Below are positions 57,657 through 64,000 of a stretch of 64,000 nucleotides of DNA, in pieces; positions within the stretch are counted from its first letter, which is position 1; each line of letters begins with the position of its first letter. The position numbers and the translations under genes are program-made. Under the pieces are notes generated by a model, which saw only the letters and a list, made by a program, of their open reading frames with translations, was not told where the DNA came from and did not search any database. This DNA is from Stratiolaelaps scimitus. Its lineage: Eukaryota; Arthropoda; Arachnida; Mesostigmata; Laelapidae. The stretch lies in assembly GCA_019614645.1 (NCBI GenBank), contig JABWDB010000005.1:4310001-4374000 (forward strand). Reading direction: 5' to 3'.

Positions 57657-58553
57657 ATGAACGATTGGACTCAGCTGTTCGGAGGCACCACGGGCGGTGT
57701 TTTCCAGCAATTAGACAATATCATACGAGGTGGTCGTACGGATCCCGTGAGAACGAGGGACGCTCCCGATCCGGAGGTCTCAGTCAGGCCTAGGAATCGC
57801 GATCAGTCAACCCAGTCTGATCGACAACAGAACACTCTGCCAGCAGATCAGCGTCGAACTGTCGACAGTGCAAGCTGCTTCGTCGAACCGTCGTGTGAAC
57901 TCGGGCAAAATCTCGGGCGAGGCGATACCAACTGCTCCACCCAGAGAACACCGTCGCCTCTAGACACCGAAGTCCCTCTGTCCAGCTACATAGTGCGGCT
58001 ACACCTGTTCGAGAACTGTGATGCAAGTAAGCTGGAATGTATAAAAAAACTGCGTAACGCTCGGTGGAAGAGATGTCCCGACAGCCAGAACATACAAACA
58101 GTACTAGAATTTGCGAAATTACTAGCATCCCAGCTTATTTCGTGTCGTCTATGGGTGCCATCTGTTCTAGGACCTCCATCGGGGACTAGTTACATGTGTT
58201 CGGCCGAACTCAAGTCCGAAATGCTACAACTGCTAACTGAAATCGTGACAGCCACCAAGGATCATATCGAACGAATCGGTCCAGCGGTGTGGTCGAAGCT
58301 CATCAGACTTCTTTTGCCGACCAGGCATGGCGTTATCATCAATTGTCTAGCTATCGAGGCGATGCAAAAGATCGTTGACGGTGTCCCGCCGAACGTCCGT
58401 CAACAGCTTTGCGAAATCGAGGACATTTTACCACAGGTGCAGCATCTGCTCAAGTCCACCGTTAATCGAGTGAATGAGAACTACGAGGAACGGATCATTC
58501 TTGCGAGCTCCTTTTGTGTAGCGGCACTACGACGTTCGGGCCGCTCACCGTGA
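57657..58553 (+). CDS. Novel protein, tandem paralogue 1 (298 aa, intronless)
   Basis: ATG at 57657, TGA at 58551-58553, one uninterrupted exon. I recognise no family. It shares with the gene at 60955 an N-terminal motif DWxQxFGGTTGGVFxxL (residues 3-19), LRNA(R/K)W..CPD (132-142), LLTEIxTAT (192-200), IGPAVW (207-212), INCLAIEAMQxIV (228-240) and a C-terminal ASS(F/Y)C(V/L)AAL. Residues 25-105 are a hydrophilic linker rich in Arg, Asp, Gln and Ser that differs between the two. The C-terminal half looks all-helical with regularly spaced Leu/Ile, so an ARM/HEAT-like fold is possible; this is inference. There is no signal peptide or membrane segment. Conservation between the copies argues that both are translated. 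Confidence 0.75.
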   Translation: MNDWTQLFGGTTGGVFQQLDNIIRGGRTDPVRTRDAPDPEVSVRPRNRDQSTQSDRQQNTLPADQRRTVDSASCFVEPSCELGQNLGRGDTNCSTQRTPSPLDTEVPLSSYIVRLHLFENCDASKLECIKKLRNARWKRCPDSQNIQTVLEFAKLLASQLISCRLWVPSVLGPPSGTSYMCSAELKSEMLQLLTEIVTATKDHIERIGPAVWSKLIRLLLPTRHGVIINCLAIEAMQKIVDGVPPNVRQQLCEIEDILPQVQHLLKSTVNRVNENYEERIILASSFCVAALRRSGRSP

Positions 58554-60954
58554 TCAGCGCTGACTCGTCTGTCTGCCCCTGCTTAACCGTTCTGTGCAGA
58601 TTACTAGTATACTGCGACCTATTGTCGAAGGTCCAATCGAGGGATCTTTTATGGTTCGCGCAAATCTGCGTATGTAAAGAAGTTGTTAGTAGTACGTTCA
58701 AAGTTGTATGTTCGTACATAAGTTGTAAGTAGGTCCACAACAGTATCCATTCTATCGAGAGCGGGAAACACGTCTAAACGTGAGGACCGAGTGTCGATTC
58801 ACGCACACACGAATTTAAACACACAACGTGGTCAACGTTGATGAGATAAAAGGCACGCACCTAGTGCAAGAGACAATGGAAATTTTCAGTTCACGATTGA
58901 CATAATGCTCTTCGCTAGCGCCGCTAAGTGACAATTGCAGATATGACCATTAAACATTTGACAATTTGCCACAACCTAACCTTCGGTTAGGAAGGTGGGA
59001 GGGGGGGGCAGGTCAGTGGAGCGTTCCGACAAACGGAAACACATGGATACGTCTCCTTCGGTGATGTATTTTGTTTTATTCATTTAGGGCAACTAAGCAA
59101 TGACTAAATCATTCTATGCTTGCTCAGTTACTACACTTGCATTACATGTGTCGTGTTAACAAATCGCACGCCATGTACACATCTATCGGAATATTAATTC
59201 AGTGATGAGAAATGAGTTACGATCGCTGGCGTCTGATAATGACTTGTTCAAATTGATTATGATAGAGTTTTCTTCAACGCCTTGTATAGAAGAGCGGTAT
59301 AGAAAAGTCGGCAATATGTTGGGCAGTGTTCAAACGGGGTGGTTGCACCGGAGTGACACGAGCGCCCAGCAGAATAGAATACTGGAGACGCCATATTATA
59401 TTATAAGTACGCTTTATTCAAACATACAGTAAGTAGGAATCATTTCTAGCGATTACGCCATATTGCTTACAGGTTCTGCTTAGCATTGGTGGATCGTGGT
59501 TGTGCATAGATAAGATTTACGTTGTAACATAGAGAGTGAGTGATATGTGACAAAGGAAGCCCTCATTGAATAAAGTAAACTGAATGTAATTCCCGAGGCT
59601 ATGTACGCAATGATAATTATTGTAATTATGATTATGATTATAGTATTAATGAATGAATATCCACAGGTGTAATTAGCGTAATGTGTAAAGTAGGTTCTAT
59701 CTAATGTAGTGAGTGGAACACGATGGCATTAGATATGCAGGTACACTGTTTCGTTATACTGGCACTAGCCGCAGTGCAATGCCATCGTGTGCCATCATGT
59801 CCCCTGTATGGTCGATATCTCATGGAAGAGGATAAATACCGCAGAGGGTAACTCGATCCAAACTTCATTGGGATATCGGTCAGGCTTTGTTGTCGAATCG
59901 GCATTTGTGTCGATTTTGTAGTTTGTTTAGATTCACAGTTTGGACATTAATCAGCATACTTGCGTTCAGTTCGCTCCATGCTTTAGCGCTGAACAATTAC
60001 CAGTGCACCCTTATGATAAGCTCATGCGAATGGTTTTGTATCGGCGTACATTGTCTTATCTAATCGCTTATCTTGAACAGGTATGTGTCTCACTCGTGGC
60101 TGAGTTCGAACCCGCGGTCACAAATATATCGCGCGTGGAGAGCAGCACAGAGGATGACGATGAGTGCATGCGCTATCTCGATTCTGATAAATTTCAAACA
60201 TTCGTTCTAGCTATGTATAAAATAATTATTATGTGTGTGCATTTAAGAGTGTACGGACATTTGAGCACATCGGATCGGCTCTTGTCTCACATTGCAGAGT
60301 TCAGGGGACGCTTACTTTGGCGGCCGTCTATATACAGACAGTGATGAGGAATCGAGAGAGAGAGATGTCCAGAGATAACAAAAGAAATCAGACAGACATC
60401 GAGAGGTATCGCAATCAGCGGGAGTCGCCTGAGTTTCCGGTTGAAGCAGCGTAGACGAATATGACGAGTGGCTACATTTGTCACTGATTAGGCCCCTCGT
60501 CTGTCGTACGACAGAGCGTAAGGGCTAGAGCACTTCCCCCGTCCCGCCTTGCTGGATGCAGTTGGAGGGCGGTCGACACTGGACCCGATACCAGATCGCT
60601 ATACCACACATGGCAGTAAATTGAGCTGGATGTACGCGACGGCACCACGCGATGCATCAATGGACCACGCAAAAAATGTGAATTGATGGTGATCATGTGT
60701 GTTGCTTGAATGCTGCCTGGAAGACGTTGCTACGTCAGGCCAGATCTAAGTGGTATACAGTGAGCACAATGAATGTTCCGACCGCTGTGACAACAAACAC
60801 TTCGAGGTGTTGAACGATTGACAAGGAAAAAAACCTTAGCTGGATAGTGGTCCAGGTGGGCTGTTGCTGCTGTTGCTGCTCGAAGCTGTGATTTGTTTAA
60901 CCCGTGCATAACGCATTGTCTACGCAACGACAGCTATCTACGAGAAGCGCCGAG
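58554..60954. other. Spacer between the two paralogues
   Basis: It holds one copy of a 43-bp dispersed repeat (59413-59455) and two open + frames, 59202-59432 (76 codons) and 59940-60344 (134 codons, no early ATG). Neither resembles the flanking paralogues or any family I know. A CTG run (60861-60881) lies before the second paralogue. Confidence 0.4.
59413..59455. repeat. 43-bp dispersed repeat, copy B
   Basis: It matches 49619-49661 at 39 of 43 positions. It lies at the end of, and just after, a 76-codon open frame (59202-59432). Confidence 0.6.
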
Positions 60955-61854
60955 ATGGATGATTGGTGTCAGGTGTTCGGAGGTACCACGGGCGGTGTTT
61001 TCAGATACCTAAATGACATCGTGCTATGGGGTGAGGATTTTATGCTCGGGAGCGGTGATTTCACTCGTGTGACGTCAGTATTCGCTCGTACGTGTAGCCG
61101 GCATCAGCCAAAGCAGTCTGAGAGAGAGCAGAGCGATCTGGTGGGACAAGATCGAGCTCTAATTCGCGACCGTAGACGGTCGTTGTTACTAATTCGACAG
61201 CTGAATGAAGGCTGGCAGGACCTCAGGCAGGGTGTCACCGACCAGGTCTTGATCACGAGGGGAACCTTACCGCCAGAACTTCCGATTTCGCTACTCGACT
61301 GCGCCGAGATTCTGCACTCGTTCGGGCATTACAAACACAAGTTGGCGTTTATCGAGGCGTTACGAAACGCCAAATGGCAGAGCTGTCCTGACGCGTATGA
61401 GTTCGACATCGTCAAAGAATTCGCAATCACACTGCTATATCAGGTGATTTTGTTCGGCGTGAGGCCTGCGGTCATCGTGCATATGCCAGTGGAAAGATAC
61501 CCCTTAGAACTGAGATCAGAGATCCTTCTGCTGCTAACTGAAATCGCGACAGCCACCGATGTGCATGCCAGCTATATTGGCCCAGCCGTTTGGCAGGGCC
61601 TGGTTATATTGCTTGAACAGCATGCCGGTCGCAGCGTCGAGATCAACTGTCTAGCAATCGAGGCGATGCAGCAGATCGTCGAGCGGGTGCCGAGGCATAT
61701 CCGCGCGAAGCTCCGGGACCTCGAGGATATCTTCCCGCATTTGCATCGGCTGTTGAAGGGGACCATTAACCAGGTGGACGAAGACGACGAAAGGCGGATC
61801 ATAGTGGCGAGCTCCTATTGTCTGGCGGCGCTACACTCCCCCCATTTAACCTGA
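60955..61854 (+). CDS. Novel protein, tandem paralogue 2 (299 aa, intronless)
   Basis: ATG at 60955 (CCGAGATGG, good context), TGA at 61852-61854. The start is chosen because MDDWCQVFGG lines up with MNDWTQLFGG of the first copy; the frame is open 17 codons further up but only to a GTG. Its length is one residue more than the paralogue's. The last 110 residues are roughly half identical to copy 1 (LLTEIATAT, IGPAVW, INCLAIEAMQQIV, LEDIFPHLHRLLKGTINQV), while the linker at 25-110 has diverged. Similarity continues just past the stop codons (TGATCA..GCTGAC in both), so the duplicated unit extends into the 3' flank. Function unknown; no catalytic motif is evident. Confidence 0.75.
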   Translation: MDDWCQVFGGTTGGVFRYLNDIVLWGEDFMLGSGDFTRVTSVFARTCSRHQPKQSEREQSDLVGQDRALIRDRRRSLLLIRQLNEGWQDLRQGVTDQVLITRGTLPPELPISLLDCAEILHSFGHYKHKLAFIEALRNAKWQSCPDAYEFDIVKEFAITLLYQVILFGVRPAVIVHMPVERYPLELRSEILLLLTEIATATDVHASYIGPAVWQGLVILLEQHAGRSVEINCLAIEAMQQIVERVPRHIRAKLRDLEDIFPHLHRLLKGTINQVDEDDERRIIVASSYCLAALHSPHLT

Positions 61855-64000
61855 TCAATGCTGACCTTCCCCATACGTGGCTGTTTGCGATTTTCGATGA
61901 CGCACGCTGTGGCGTGACGGCGTGAGTTACCTTCGACAGAGAGTGCAACAATGCTAGGCAAGGTCAATTTGTTGTTGTTTATGCATTGGCTTCGGTTTCG
62001 TCGCCTCGTACCCAAATCTATCGCGGGGGGAGGAAGGGGTGGCAATGTTTTCGCGAGGCGCCAACACGCTCCAACGCTCAACGTGTGTCTCGCACAAAAA
62101 CGTGCTGTACGCTGGCTAAACAAAGCTGAAGTTTCATGGTAGAACGCACAGTATTTGAAGCACACGACGATAGGTCGGACAAGACAGTAGTCCATAAACA
62201 GTGTGAATATATACTATTACCTCTATCAACTGGTTTTTTTTCTAGCACATGGTCAGAAGGCCAGGCTGCCGGACGACGATTAATATCTAACCTATATATA
62301 TATATAGATGTATTGGAATTCACATTTTGGGAATATTTATTATTGCAGCTTTGCATAGACAGAGATCCGAAATGTTCATTGTATTGTGCATTATGCTGTG
62401 CAGTCCTAGTTCGGACAAGTGTGATTCACTAGAATAACCTGGGCAAAGGCGGCATAGAGAATACTGGCCATGTTATAAATTTATGCATATATATATATCA
62501 TGTTTGTGTTTATATGTTGTATATTTGGCACTGACGGATTGCTGTGTACACTGTATTGTGTGTTGTATAACATATCAAATATACAAGGACAGATATCCGA
62601 CATGAACACTTGTTAATTCATCGTACTGAATGTGACGTTCCTACAAATGAAATTCAGTTCTCACTGGTTCACATGTTTGAAGACGTAGTCACGTTGATTA
62701 TGCCCAGCGACCGCTTCGGTTTTCATTAAACCGCTGCTGGCTGCCCATCTGATTCCAGTCCGTTGATTGTGCGGACCCCGGTAAGATTATGTCATATCAT
62801 ATAACAGCAGATACGAGTAGATAGATCGATGTTCGACGCGATGTCGGAACGAAAAATATTGAATGCGATTACGAACCTGCGCCGTCTACGCCTCAATCTT
62901 TCGTTTGCATACCCAGCCCTTTTAAACATTTTTTCACTGTAGTTTCGTGCGGTTTTGGACGGCGAGCGCAATCAACTACTGTCGTAAAATTAGCATCAAC
63001 GTATACCCGAAGATGAACATGTGATGTGCTCACGAAATCGAGATTTATCGTCCAAAGCTGATGGCAGAATAACGCCGGAATCATCAGAGGTAGGCTGACG
63101 ATTTGGGCCAGGCAATGACCATAGTGAGAAAAAACGAAACATCAATGCGGTGCGATTTCACTGCTCATAATACAAGACGATTAATGACTGTCCATTATCG
63201 TGTGCTGTAGGATGCGCTGTCACCTGTGTGATTTTGTCTACAACAGTTGGTAGGTTGAAATCAATTGGATTCTTCGAACGAGAAGCTGTTAAGCGTTGCC
63301 CTCTCTAAGTACGTATCACTAAATAACAATACACTTTACCACAACGCAATAGTGATCACGTTGAACATTATCAGACTCGGGGCTTTGTTCCGCTCGCTCG
63401 CCGAGCTCGGAGATATTTTGGCGAGGTGTTTTCGTGGAGTTTGTGAACGAAAGATATGAGTGGACGAGACTGGCTTAACACAATTGCGGCACGCGTTCCA
63501 CGTTTCGAGAATGGATGTCATGCAGAGTGGTGGTATTTCTGGGTAAATTTTAGCAGAAGCTCCATGCACTTACTTACGAACTTCGTTGTCGTTAACTGGG
63601 CCCTCTTACGAAACAGACAAACCGCCTACATCGACGATTACACTGGGCTCTGCTACGGCTCTATGGGCTCAAGGCAACTCAACTTGCTGGCCATCTCGTA
63701 GTTACTAACTTCGTAGTCGGTGACCACGTAGATACTGAATTAGCTGCGTCAACGAGGTGCAATCTTGTTCATTGACATTAATGACCGTGTTCTGTCTGTC
63801 TGGGTCTTTCCAAAGGTTTGTGTTGCTACAGTGTCAGCTTGTAATTTGAATAATTTACATGTTCAGTTTCAATAATCCACATCTTTGATTGTATTGCTTG
63901 GTGATACAACGAATTCAAGGATTTCTGCTATCCAGTGTGGCCTATTACCTAAAATAATTTCAATATCAAGTGCAGTCGGATTGTGTTTTCGTTGGCCCTG
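61855..64000. other. Right-hand flank, no gene recognised
   Basis: Mostly AT-rich with a short AT run (62295-62306). Open frames of 60-98 codons on both strands look like chance. No third copy of the paralogue pair is visible before the window ends. Confidence 0.4.

Noticed and set aside
60080..60150. Another SINE head (GGGTTCGAACTC on the minus strand)
   Set aside because: Only the B-box-like stretch matches; the GGAGGAGACAC block and the A-box region are missing.
59202..60344. Degenerate third copy of the tandem paralogue between the two genes
   Set aside because: The two open frames here share no motif (no FGGTTGG, LAIEAM or IGPAVW) with the flanking genes.
1..64000. CRISPR arrays, bacterial operons or phage-like modules
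   Set aside because: The DNA has spliced genes, AATAAA signals and eukaryotic microsatellites; no regularly spaced direct repeats with unique spacers were seen.

Overview
This is eukaryotic nuclear DNA, most likely from an arthropod. Coding sequence is split by GT-AG introns, there are no operons, and dinucleotide microsatellites (CT/GA in the first 20 kb, AT throughout) are very dense. A ZEB/zfh-1 gene, an ADF/cofilin gene and a mitochondrial-type acyl-CoA synthetase (ACSF3) are recognisable. The protein sequences point to an arthropod, and a chelicerate such as a mite would fit, but the lineage cannot be fixed from this window alone.

Layout, all confident genes on the + strand. (1) About 1-19.5 kb is CpG-rich, microsatellite-rich 5' flank or first-intron DNA of the zfh-1 gene. 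Two phase-compatible candidate exons lie at about 15.5-15.8 kb and 18.43-18.49 kb. (2) 19,511-25,503 holds five well-supported exons of zfh-1/ZEB: four N-terminal zinc fingers, a C2HC finger, a divergent homeodomain, a CtBP-binding PLDLS motif and a C-terminal finger cluster. (3) 25.5-32.6 kb is AT-rich DNA without genes and probably includes a long 3' UTR. (4) 34,835-35,257 is an intronless, divergent ADF/cofilin. (5) 37.6-44.2 kb holds ten exons of ACSF3 (malonyl-/methylmalonyl-CoA synthetase), with a possible first coding exon at 37.1 kb. (6) 44.2-57.6 kb has no recognised gene; it holds one possible first exon, a CpG-rich promoter-like block and repeats. (7) 57,657-58,553 and 60,955-61,854 are two tandem, intronless paralogues of almost equal length (298 and 299 aa) that belong to no family I recognise.

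Repeats: a tRNA-derived SINE occurs as two copies with a head (about 7.2 kb on + and 34.0 kb on -) and one tail fragment (48.75 kb). Several long, nearly perfect inverted repeats occur, many next to or built around (AT)n runs; three of them lie in separate ACSF3 introns. A 43-bp dispersed repeat is present at 49.6 and 59.4 kb.

The genes do not form an evident pathway. The most novel item is the tandem pair at the right end. The most unusual individual gene is the cofilin, which lacks introns and has lost the conserved basic pair of the actin-binding helix.
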